This document shows, piece by piece, positions 15,737-22,980 of a stretch of 41,240 nucleotides of DNA. The notes below the pieces were generated by a model. The model searched no databases, was not told the DNA's origin, and saw only the letters and a list, made by a program, of their open reading frames with translations. How positions within the stretch are numbered: the first letter of the stretch is position 1; every line of letters begins with the position of its first letter. Location: assembly GCA_019240115.1 (NCBI GenBank), contig JAFAYV010000040.1:1-41240 (forward strand), read 5' to 3'. The stretch comes from Solirubrobacterales bacterium (GTDB taxonomy: Bacteria; Actinomycetota; Thermoleophilia; Solirubrobacterales; Solirubrobacteraceae). Made by a program: the position numbers and the translations under genes.

Positions 15737-17107
15737 GTGCCCCGCCGTATGCCGGTCAGAACGCGCGGCGCGCGTCCCGCTCTCATCGGCGTGGTCCTCG
15801 CCGCTCTCGTGCTCGTGCTCGTCGGGCCGTGCGTCGCCACCGCGGGATCGAGACCGCGCGTCGCCACCGCCGCGGGACCCAGACGCCCGCCCGGCGCGTC
15901 GGGCGGCGTCGGGGTGCGCCCCTCGCCTGGCGGCGGCGACTCGGCCCCACGCTCGGTCCACCCCGCCCTCGCCAGCGGCGACCCGTTGTCGGGGCGCGCG
16001 ATGTGGATCTGGGAGCTGGCGTTCGCCGGCCACGGCGATCCGCGGACCATCGCCCGTACCGCGCGGCTCTACGGGATCGCCACCGTGATCGTCAAGTCCA
16101 GTGACGGCACGCGCGGCTGGTCGCAGTTCTCGCGCCCGCTCGTGGAGGCATTGCACGCCGTCGGCCTGCGCGTCTGCGCCTGGCAGTACGTGTACGGCAA
16201 CCATCCCCTGCGCGAGGCCGACCTCGGAGCCGGCGCAGTCCGGCTGGGCGCCGACTGCCTGGTCATCGACGCCGAGAGCGAGTATCAGGGCAAGTACGTC
16301 TCCGCCCAGCGCTACCTCGAGCGGCTGCGGTCGCAGATCGGCGCCGGATATCCCCTCGCGCTCGCGGGGCTCCCCTACGTCGACTACCACCCGGCCTTCC
16401 CCTACTCGGTCTTCCTCGGGCCTGACGGAGCGCAGGACAACATGCCGCAGATGTACTGGAAGGACATCGGCGTGACCGTCGACCGGGTGTTCGCGCACAC
16501 CTACGCCTACAACCTCATCTACGGGCGCCCGATCTATCCGCTCGGCCAGGTCTACAGCCATCCCCCGGCGCGCCAGATCGTCCGCTTCCGCGAGCTCGCC
16601 CGCGCCTACGGCGCCTCCGGGGTCAGCTGGTGGGACTGGCAGGAGGCCTCGCACCGTGCGTGGCTCGCGGTCTCGCGCCCCGCGGGCGTCCTCTCCGGCT
16701 ACGTGCCCTACGAGGCGCTGGCGACGATCCGGCGCCGCGCGGTCGGCGACCTCGTCGTCTGGGCCCAGGAGCACCTCGTCTCGGCCGGCTACGACATCGC
16801 GGTCGACGGCCGCTTCTGGCGCCTGACGTGGCAGGCGGTGCTCGCCTTCCAGGCCGCCCACGGGCTGACCGCCGACGGGGTGATCGGCCCCGAGACCTGG
16901 GCGGCGCTGCTGCGCTACGCCCCCGTGCGGGTCATCTGGGGCGACGGCAACCCGCGGCCGGCGGTGGCGGCGGGCGCCCGAGCGGGCGCCCGAGCCGCTC
17001 GCGTGCTGGCGCTGCCCCCGCCGGCGTCCGCAGGCGCTCCGGCACAGCGCGACGAGCTCGCCGGGTCGCCCGGCGCCGGAGCGCCCAGCGCCGGGCACCC
17101 CCGCTGA
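15737..17107 (+). CDS. Secreted TIM-barrel hydrolase-like protein with C-terminal peptidoglycan-binding domain
   Basis: 456 aa (452 from the ATG at 15749). An N-terminal basic stretch and hydrophobic segment (about 16-36) form a Sec-type signal peptide, followed by a Pro/Gly/Arg linker. Residues about 85-325 look like a GH25-like or DUF1906-like barrel: AMWIWELAFAGHGDP, VIVKSSDG, LVIDAESEY with acidic catalytic-like residues, and GVSWWDWQEAS. Residues about 335-390 are a PG-binding_1 domain (WAQEHLVSAGYDIAVDG ... FQAAHGLTADGVIGPETWAAL). The tail is Ala/Gly/Pro-rich. It is probably an exported cell-wall hydrolase or wall-binding glycosidase. Enzymatic activity is inferred from fold resemblance only. 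It stands alone, convergent to the isochorismatase-like gene. Confidence 0.72.
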   Translation: MPRRMPVRTRGARPALIGVVLAALVLVLVGPCVATAGSRPRVATAAGPRRPPGASGGVGVRPSPGGGDSAPRSVHPALASGDPLSGRAMWIWELAFAGHGDPRTIARTARLYGIATVIVKSSDGTRGWSQFSRPLVEALHAVGLRVCAWQYVYGNHPLREADLGAGAVRLGADCLVIDAESEYQGKYVSAQRYLERLRSQIGAGYPLALAGLPYVDYHPAFPYSVFLGPDGAQDNMPQMYWKDIGVTVDRVFAHTYAYNLIYGRPIYPLGQVYSHPPARQIVRFRELARAYGASGVSWWDWQEASHRAWLAVSRPAGVLSGYVPYEALATIRRRAVGDLVVWAQEHLVSAGYDIAVDGRFWRLTWQAVLAFQAAHGLTADGVIGPETWAALLRYAPVRVIWGDGNPRPAVAAGARAGARAARVLALPPPASAGAPAQRDELAGSPGAGAPSAGHPR

Positions 17108-17174
17108 TCGCCGGTCCCGCTGCCCGCCGGTCCCGCTGCCCGCCGGTCCCGCTGATCGCCAGTGCCGCTGCCCG
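17101..17174. repeat. 16-bp tandem repeat array (4.6 copies) in a convergent intergenic region
   Basis: Units at 17101-17116, 17117-17132, 17133-17148, 17149-17164 and a partial unit at 17165-17174 follow the pattern CCGCTGMYCGCCRGTS. Copies 2 and 3 are identical. The stop codon of the secreted protein (17105-17107) lies in the first unit, and the array fills the gap up to the convergent hydrolase gene. Confidence 0.85.
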
Positions 17175-17176
17175 GG

Positions 17177-17767
17177 TCAGTCCGGAATGTCGGACACCCC
17201 GGGCACGACGATCCCGAACAGGTCGCCGATCGCCGCCAGGCTCGCCGCCTGCACCGCGTCGGAGGAGACCGACCCGGTCGCCCCCGGCAGCGCCCGGGTC
17301 GCGGTCGTCGAGGCGACGACGGTCGGCGCGTAGCCGAGGTTGAACGCGCCGCGCGCCGTCGAGTTGACGCACATGTGGGTCATGAAGCCGGCCAGCACGA
17401 GGTTGCTCGCCGACGCCGCCTTCAGGCGCTCGTCGAGCTCGGTCTGCACGAAGCCGTTCGGGAACTGCTTGTGGATGACCACCTCGTCGCCCTGGGGTGC
17501 CACCCGGTCGACGATCGCCCCGATCTCGGCGCGGACGTCGTAGGGCGAGCCCTCGCCGGCGTCGTGCTGGAAGTGGATGATCGGGATCCCCGCCGCGCGA
17601 GCGCGCTCGAGCAGCTTCGCCGCCTCGTCGAGTGCCGCCTGCACCCCGTCGAGCTCCATCACGCCCTCGGTGTAGGTGTTCTGGCAGTCGATCATGATCA
17701 GCGTCGAGTCGCTGAGGCTGGCGGGCGTGGCGGGCAGGCCGCTGAGGGATCGCAGGGTGTCGGACAT
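17177..17767 (-). CDS. Isochorismatase-family cysteine hydrolase
   Basis: 196-aa alpha/beta hydrolase of the isochorismatase/nicotinamidase superfamily. The catalytic triad is visible: Asp-27 in MIDCQN, Lys-100 in HKQFPN and Cys-133 in THMCVNSTARG, with the cis-peptide-type GFMTHMC segment. Family members hydrolyse isochorismate, nicotinamide, N-carbamoyl amides or ureidoacrylate. Specificity is not apparent, and no siderophore or pyrimidine catabolism genes are nearby. ATG at 17767, with a GGAG-like stretch upstream on the minus strand. It lies 30 bases downstream of the response regulator gene and may be the last gene of the UGPase/regulator unit. Confidence 0.84.
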   Translation of the reverse strand: MSDTLRSLSGLPATPASLSDSTLIMIDCQNTYTEGVMELDGVQAALDEAAKLLERARAAGIPIIHFQHDAGEGSPYDVRAEIGAIVDRVAPQGDEVVIHKQFPNGFVQTELDERLKAASASNLVLAGFMTHMCVNSTARGAFNLGYAPTVVASTTATRALPGATGSVSSDAVQAASLAAIGDLFGIVVPGVSDIPD

Positions 17768-17797
17768 CGTGGCTCCTCGGGGTCGCGGATAACGAGC

Positions 17798-18421
17798 TCA
17801 GACGAGCTCGTGCTCGCGAGCGTAGGCGACGAGGTCGGCCCGCGTGCTGCGCTGGGTCTTCTGCTGGATGTGCGCCCGGTGGGACTCGACGGTGCGGACG
17901 CTGAGGAAGAGCCGCCCCGCGATCTCGGAATTGGTGTGGCCGAGCGCGATCAGGCGCAGGACCTCGATCTCGCGCGCGGACAGATCGTCGGGCGGACCGA
18001 GATCCTCGGGCTCCTGCGCGGCGAGGCGCGCGCCGAGCTCGGGGCTGAGATAGGTCCGGTCCTGCGCGGCGAGCCGGACGGCCTGCAGCAGCTCGTCCTC
18101 GGCGGCCTCCTTGAGCACGAAGCCGGTCGCGCCCGCGCGCAGCGCCTCGCGCGCGGCCCGCAGGTCGGTCCGCATCGTCAGAACGACGATCCGCGTGTCG
18201 GGCACCGCCTGGCGCAGGCGGGGTATCGCCGGCAGGCTCGAGCCGTCGCGGAGGTTGATGTCGAGGACGAGCACCGAGGGGCGGTAGGCGGCGACGCGCC
18301 GCTCGGTGCTGTGCAGATCGTCGGCCTCGGAGACGACCTGCAGCCCGTCCTGCGCCTCGAGCAACAGGCGCAGCCCGGCGCGGACCACCCGGTGGTCGTC
18401 GGCGAGCACGATCGTGATCAA
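17798..18421 (-). CDS. NarL/FixJ-type response regulator (LuxR HTH)
   Basis: 207-aa two-domain regulator. Receiver residues: acidic pair Asp-8/Asp-9 in LADDH, phospho-acceptor Asp-54 in LVLDINLRDG, Thr-82 and Lys-104 in FVLKEA. The C-terminal LuxR/GerE helix-turn-helix (about 145-200) contains LSAREIEVLRLIALGHTNSEIA and SVRTVESHR. The start is a TTG at 18421-18419, because the first beta strand (ITIVLADDH) begins at the next codon. This TTG overlaps the TGA stop of the UDP-glucose pyrophosphorylase gene, so translation is coupled. No histidine kinase is encoded nearby, making it an orphan whose kinase and targets are unknown. Confidence 0.87.
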   Translation of the reverse strand: MITIVLADDHRVVRAGLRLLLEAQDGLQVVSEADDLHSTERRVAAYRPSVLVLDINLRDGSSLPAIPRLRQAVPDTRIVVLTMRTDLRAAREALRAGATGFVLKEAAEDELLQAVRLAAQDRTYLSPELGARLAAQEPEDLGPPDDLSAREIEVLRLIALGHTNSEIAGRLFLSVRTVESHRAHIQQKTQRSTRADLVAYAREHELV

Positions 18422-19806
18422 GCGTCCCCCTCGAGCACCGTCCCCGCCGGCACCGTCGTCGGCTCGGGCTCGTCGACCGACACCGCGCCGCGGACGACCA
18501 CCCCGTCGGCGAACGTCACGTCGCCGTGGACGACGAACCGCTCGGCCTCGCGCAGCGACGGCGGACCGTCCGGGAAGCGGCGCTCGAACTCGTCGATCAT
18601 CCGGTAGTAGCGCTTGTCCAGCTCGACGTAGGGCAGGTGGTCGGCCCGGTCGTCGGCCGGCACGACCGCCATGTCCTCGCCGACCTCGTAGACGTCGGAG
18701 CGCAGCACGAGCAGGTCGTCGGTCGTCTTGACCGGCGCGAAGCGCGTCCGCGGGACGAGCAGGAGGCCGGCGCCCGGAAAGCTCTCGATCGCCGCGCCCA
18801 TCGCGCTCTCGAGCTGGATGACCGGCGTGGACTCGGCGTCGCGGGGGTCGACGGTCTTGCGGTTGACGATCAGCGGCAGCTCGAGCACGCCGCCGGCCCG
18901 CTGCAGCGCCTCGTGCAGAACGTCGAGGTCGACCCACAGGTTGTTGGTGTTGTAGTAGCGCCAGCGCCGGTAGTCGCGGAACGAGTCCTCGTCCTCGGGC
19001 GGGGTATGCGCGGTCTCGCGCAGGACGAGCTGGCCGTCGGAGCGCCGTCGGGCGACGTGGCCACCCTTGCGATCGGCCTCGGTGCCCAGGACGACCTCCA
19101 TCAGGAACGGGATCCCCTGGGCGCGCATGTGCCCCGCCACGCGCGGCTCGAGCGCAGCGCCGAGGTTGTCGGCGTTGGAGATCATCGCGTAGCGGATGCC
19201 CCGCGACCGCAGCTCGTCGAGCATCCCCGAGCGGCGCAGCGAGCCGTATACGTCGCCGTGGCCGGGCGGTACCCACTCGTTCGCCGGCGCCGGCGGCCAG
19301 CTGACCGGCTCGAGCGTCTCGGCGTCGAGCTTGGGGACGACGCTCTGCAGGAAGTCGGGCGCGACCCCGTCCTCGCGGAGCTCGGCGTGGGCGGCGAGCG
19401 CCCGCAGGGTCGGCTCCTGCGTCGCCCGGCTGTCCATGAGGATGAGCGGCAGCTCGACGGCGTAGCGGCGACGCAGCGCGAGCGTCTGGCCGACGATGAT
19501 GTCCAGGAACGACCGCCCGTCGCGCGCCTCGATCAGCGACTTGGGCTCCTGCAGCCCCATCGTCGTGGCCAGCCCGCCGTTGAGCTTGATGAGGGCGACC
19601 TCGCCGAGGATGTCGCCGGGATCGACGTCGGGCAGCTCGTCGAGCTCGGAGACGTCGCCGGCGGGCTCGAGCTCCGAGCTGGGCAACATCGCCTCCTGGC
19701 CGCTGCGCAACCGGTCATAGGCGCTTTCAAATGCGCGGATCGCCTCCGGATGCGCGTCGGCCTCGCGCATCTTCTCGGCGGCGGCCCGCCGACCTTCGTT
19801 GCTCAT
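18418..19806 (-). CDS. UTP--glucose-1-phosphate uridylyltransferase, eukaryotic (UDPGP) type
   Basis: 462-aa member of the UDPGP family (plant/animal-type UGPase, unlike the roughly 300-aa bacterial GalU). It makes UDP-glucose from UTP and glucose 1-phosphate. The nucleotide-binding loop LNGGLATTMG is at about 75-84, followed by Lys-89 in EPKS. Other family segments are PLILMDS, the uridine-binding region PPGHGDVYGSL, YAMISNADNLGA and WRYYNTNNLWVDL. A C-terminal beta-helix-like end (FVVHGDVTFADGVVVRGAVSV) is also seen. ATG at 19806. Its stop overlaps the start of the response regulator gene. UDP-glucose would feed the Leloir pathway for the galactokinase encoded about 10 kb away and the sugar-modifying enzymes nearby. 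Confidence 0.88.
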   Translation of the reverse strand: MSNEGRRAAAEKMREADAHPEAIRAFESAYDRLRSGQEAMLPSSELEPAGDVSELDELPDVDPGDILGEVALIKLNGGLATTMGLQEPKSLIEARDGRSFLDIIVGQTLALRRRYAVELPLILMDSRATQEPTLRALAAHAELREDGVAPDFLQSVVPKLDAETLEPVSWPPAPANEWVPPGHGDVYGSLRRSGMLDELRSRGIRYAMISNADNLGAALEPRVAGHMRAQGIPFLMEVVLGTEADRKGGHVARRRSDGQLVLRETAHTPPEDEDSFRDYRRWRYYNTNNLWVDLDVLHEALQRAGGVLELPLIVNRKTVDPRDAESTPVIQLESAMGAAIESFPGAGLLLVPRTRFAPVKTTDDLLVLRSDVYEVGEDMAVVPADDRADHLPYVELDKRYYRMIDEFERRFPDGPPSLREAERFVVHGDVTFADGVVVRGAVSVDEPEPTTVPAGTVLEGDA

Positions 19807-19881
19807 ACCGGCATTGTGGCGCGCGGCGCGCCGCAGCGGCGCCGACGAGATGGTCGCCCACCTGCGAAGATGGCGCGCGCG

Positions 19882-20871
19882 ATGGAGCGGCGACGCATCC
19901 CCCGGCTCGACCGCGAGGTGTCGGCGATCGGCCTTGGGACGTGGCAGCTGGGGGCCGACTGGGGCGACGTCGACGACGCCGCGGCGCGCGAGGTGCTCGC
20001 GGCCGCCTGGGACGGCGGGGTGACGTTCTTCGACACCGCCGACGTCTACGGCGACGGGCGCAGCGAGCAGTTCTGCGCCGAGCTGCACGAGCGCCACCCC
20101 GACGCGATCGTCGCCACCAAGATGGGCCGCCGCGTCGAGCAGACCGCGGCCAACTACTCGCCCGAGAGCTTCCGCGCATGGAACGACCGCTCGCGGCGCA
20201 ACCTGGGCCTCGAGACGATCGATCTCGTCCAGCTGCACTGCCCGCCCGACGGCGTCTACGCGTCAGACGTCGCGTTCGAGGCGCTTGACGCGATGGTCGC
20301 CGCGGGCCGCATGCGCGCCTACGGCGTGTCGGTCGAGACCTGTGACCAGGCGCTGGCGGCGATCGCCCGCCCGCATGTCGCCACCGTGCAGATCATCCTC
20401 AACTGCTTTCGGCTCAAGCCGCTCGAGCAGGTGCTCCCGGCCGCTCGCGACGCCGGGGTCGGGATCATCGTCCGCGTCCCGCTCGCCTCGGGCCTGCTCT
20501 CGGGGCGCTACGACGAGACGACGACCTTCGCCGCCTCCGACCACCGCAGCTTCAACCGCGCCGGCGAGGCGTTCGACGTCGGCGAGACGTTCGCCGGCGT
20601 GCCCTTCGAGGTCGGGGTCCTCGCCGCCCGCGAGCTCTCGGGGCTGATCGCCCACGACCCGAACCATCCGACGACGCTCGCCCACTTCGCGCTGCGCTGG
20701 GTGCTCGACCAGCCCGGGGTCAGCACGGTCATCCCGGGCGCGCGCAGCCCCGAGCAGGTGCGCGCCAACATCGCCGCCGACGCGCTGCCGCCGCTCTCCG
20801 AGGCCCAGCGCCGCGGCGTCGTCGACGTCTACGAGCGCCTGATCGCCGAGCACGTCCACGACCGCTGGTAG
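19882..20871 (+). CDS. Aldo/keto reductase family oxidoreductase
   Basis: 329-aa NADP-dependent reductase. The AKR tetrad is present: Asp-51 and Tyr-56 (FFDTADVYG), Lys-80 (ATKMG) and His-119 (VQLHCPP). The C-terminal cofactor region includes the STVIPGARSPEQVRANI segment. The ATG at 19882 gives the usual short N-terminus before SAIGLGTWQLG; an in-frame ATG at 19870 would add four residues. Neither has a strong ribosome-binding site. It diverges from the UGPase gene (gap about 75 bases) and converges on araD with 12 bases between stops. Substrate is unknown; the broad family reduces sugar aldehydes and ketones. Confidence 0.85.
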   Translation: MERRRIPRLDREVSAIGLGTWQLGADWGDVDDAAAREVLAAAWDGGVTFFDTADVYGDGRSEQFCAELHERHPDAIVATKMGRRVEQTAANYSPESFRAWNDRSRRNLGLETIDLVQLHCPPDGVYASDVAFEALDAMVAAGRMRAYGVSVETCDQALAAIARPHVATVQIILNCFRLKPLEQVLPAARDAGVGIIVRVPLASGLLSGRYDETTTFAASDHRSFNRAGEAFDVGETFAGVPFEVGVLAARELSGLIAHDPNHPTTLAHFALRWVLDQPGVSTVIPGARSPEQVRANIAADALPPLSEAQRRGVVDVYERLIAEHVHDRW

Positions 20872-20883
20872 CCGCCGCCCGAG

Positions 20884-21576
20884 CTACCCCTGGCCGTAGT
20901 AAGCGTCCGGCCCCCACTTGCGCTCGAAGTGCTTGTCGCGCACGGCGGGATCGAGCGGCGCGATCCCCGGCGCCAGCAGCGTCGCGTACAGCGCGAGCTC
21001 GGCGACCTCCTCCAGGGTGACCGCGGCCTGTACCGCCCGGTCGGCGTCGGCGGCCCAGCAGAACGGGGCGTGGCCGCGCGCGAGCACCGCGGGCACGCGA
21101 TCGGGGTGGCCGCCGGCCGCCTCGATCAGCACCCGGCCGGTGTTCGCCTCATAGCCGGCGTCGATCTCCTCCGGGGTCAGCGCCCGGGTCACCGGCACCG
21201 GCTCGGCGCAGAAGTCGGCGTGGGTGGTACCGAGCAGCGGGATCGGGCGGCCGGCCTGAGCCCAGGCGGTGGCGTACGTCGAGTGGGTGTGGACGATGCC
21301 GCCGATCGTCTCGCCGAACTCGCGATAGAGCGCGGCGTGGGTCGGCGTGTCGGTCGAGGGCCGCCGCTCGCCGGCGACGACCTGCTCGCGCTCAAGGTCG
21401 ACGAGGATCATGTCGTCGGCGGTCATCGTCGCGTAGGCCACGCCGCTGGCCTTGATCGCCATGATCCCGGCGTCGCGGTCCAGTCCGCTGACGTTGCCCG
21501 AGGTCAGCTTGACCAGGCCGTGGGCGGGCAGCGCCCGGTTGGCGGCCAGCACCGCGTCGCGCAGCTCCTCGAGCAT
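20884..21576 (-). CDS. araD: L-ribulose-5-phosphate 4-epimerase
   Basis: 230-aa class II aldolase/epimerase converting L-ribulose 5-phosphate to D-xylulose 5-phosphate, the last step of L-arabinose catabolism. Substrate phosphate loop LTSGNVSG (about 24-31), proton-transfer Asp-76 in STDTPTH, and zinc ligands His-96 and His-98 (VHTHST) and His-169 (ARGHAPF) match AraD. The length equals E. coli AraD (231 aa). It starts three bases after the araA stop and is the last gene of the minus-strand arabinose operon. The fuculose aldolase family is the main alternative, but the neighbours araA and araB and the conserved Asp-76 favour AraD. Confidence 0.94.
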   Translation of the reverse strand: MLEELRDAVLAANRALPAHGLVKLTSGNVSGLDRDAGIMAIKASGVAYATMTADDMILVDLEREQVVAGERRPSTDTPTHAALYREFGETIGGIVHTHSTYATAWAQAGRPIPLLGTTHADFCAEPVPVTRALTPEEIDAGYEANTGRVLIEAAGGHPDRVPAVLARGHAPFCWAADADRAVQAAVTLEEVAELALYATLLAPGIAPLDPAVRDKHFERKWGPDAYYGQG

Positions 21577-21579
21577 CCG

Positions 21580-22980
21580 CTACGAGATCTCCTCGTACTC
21601 GAGCTCGAGCAGCTCGGCGAAGCGGCGCCACCGCTCGGCGTGGTCGCCGAGGTTGGTGACGAAGTGGTGGGGGCCGCCGAGCCTGAGCCAGCGCGTGATG
21701 AACGGCTCCATGCCGGCCGCGGGGCGGACGTGGAACGCGTGCATCTCGACGTGCGGCAGGTCCGGAGTGTCGAGGATCTCGCCCCGGCCGACGAGCAGCC
21801 GGTAGTACTCGCCCTCGATCGGGACGAGCGCGGCCATCGTCGCCGGCCCGGGCTCGGCGGCGAACACCGGCGTCGGCGGATTCTCGAGGCCCCCGATGGG
21901 CAAGGGGCGGTCGATCAGCCGCACTCGGCGGTCGGCGCGCGCGACCTTCCAGTTGCCCTCCCCCATGTGGCTGATGAGCACCGAGCCGCGCTCCCAGTCC
22001 ATCGCGTACATCTCCGAGAAGTGCGCGTCGCCGATCATCGACTGGCCGGCGCACATCAGCGCCGCGGTGTTCGTGTCGCCCTCGGCGGCGAAGCCGTAGC
22101 CGTCGGCCATCAGGTCGCAGGCGGCGAGGATCGGCAGCTGCGCGAAGCGCCCGTCACCACCGAACGCGTCGAAGTGAAACGACCAGCCCGCGTAGCCGCC
22201 CTCCTGCAGCAGCTGGCGGATGGCGATCTCGAGGCGCGCGGCGTAGGCGTGGCGCTGCGCGGGCAACGCCGGGTCGACGTCGAAGCGCTGCGCGTGCTCG
22301 GCGACGAGCGCCTGCGCGGCGGCGTCGCTGACCCCCGCTACGCGCGCGTGCAGTCGTCCGAGGTCCTCGGCGACGATCGTCGGGCCGATCCGCCGCAGCA
22401 TCGCCGGCGGGTCGTAGAGGATGTCGCCCATGCCGTTCATCGGATAGCCGAGCAGGGCGACCCGCGCCCGGCGCAGCGCGGTGATCGCGCGCGCGGCGCA
22501 CGCCCAGTCGCCGACCGCGGCGGCGAAGCCCTCCGAGCGCCAGTCGGCGGTGACGATCGAGCACGGCACCCCCGCGCGCAGCAGCGCGTTGGCCTGGTCC
22601 TGGGCACCGTGGATCCCCTGGTTGTAGGTGAGGTCGTCCATGGTCCACTCGGCGGTGATCGTGCGCTCGGGCTGGATGTTGGCGAGCAGCAGCGGCACCG
22701 GCGCCCCGGTCAGCGCGCGCACCGAGCGCAGCGCCGGCCCGTAGGTCAGCATCACGATCATGATCCCGTCGACGTCCTGCGCGACGAGCTCGGCGACCCG
22801 CTGCTCGATGTCGGCCCGGTTGCGCGCGGGGCCGGTGAAGCTGACCTCGGCGACCTCGCCCAGGCGCTGGGCGACCTCGGCGGCGTAGCGCGCCTGGCGC
22901 TCGGTGATGCCGGGGATCATCGCGTCGTAGAGCTCCTGCATGATCCCGAGCAGGCCGATCCGCGGCAACCCGTCGGTCAC
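21580..22980 (-). CDS. araA: L-arabinose isomerase
   Basis: 466-aa isomerase converting L-arabinose to L-ribulose. Family segments include GIHGAQDQANALL, the WSFHFDAFG region, ADGYGFAAEGDTNTAALM and GDAHFSEMYAMDW with metal-ligand Glu/His residues, plus HFVTNLGDHAERW near the C-terminus. It is the divergent shorter AraA type common in actinobacteria and is slightly shorter than E. coli AraA (500 aa). The GTG start at 22980 overlaps the araB stop (GTGA), and its stop is three bases before araD. Genomic context (araB, araD, sugar ABC importer) makes the assignment firm. Confidence 0.92.
   Translation of the reverse strand: MTDGLPRIGLLGIMQELYDAMIPGITERQARYAAEVAQRLGEVAEVSFTGPARNRADIEQRVAELVAQDVDGIMIVMLTYGPALRSVRALTGAPVPLLLANIQPERTITAEWTMDDLTYNQGIHGAQDQANALLRAGVPCSIVTADWRSEGFAAAVGDWACAARAITALRRARVALLGYPMNGMGDILYDPPAMLRRIGPTIVAEDLGRLHARVAGVSDAAAQALVAEHAQRFDVDPALPAQRHAYAARLEIAIRQLLQEGGYAGWSFHFDAFGGDGRFAQLPILAACDLMADGYGFAAEGDTNTAALMCAGQSMIGDAHFSEMYAMDWERGSVLISHMGEGNWKVARADRRVRLIDRPLPIGGLENPPTPVFAAEPGPATMAALVPIEGEYYRLLVGRGEILDTPDLPHVEMHAFHVRPAAGMEPFITRWLRLGGPHHFVTNLGDHAERWRRFAELLELEYEEIS

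Noticed and set aside
18526-19869. Long N-terminal extension of the aldo/keto reductase frame
   Set aside because: This part is antisense to UDP-glucose pyrophosphorylase and matches nothing; the reductase family begins near 19870-19882.
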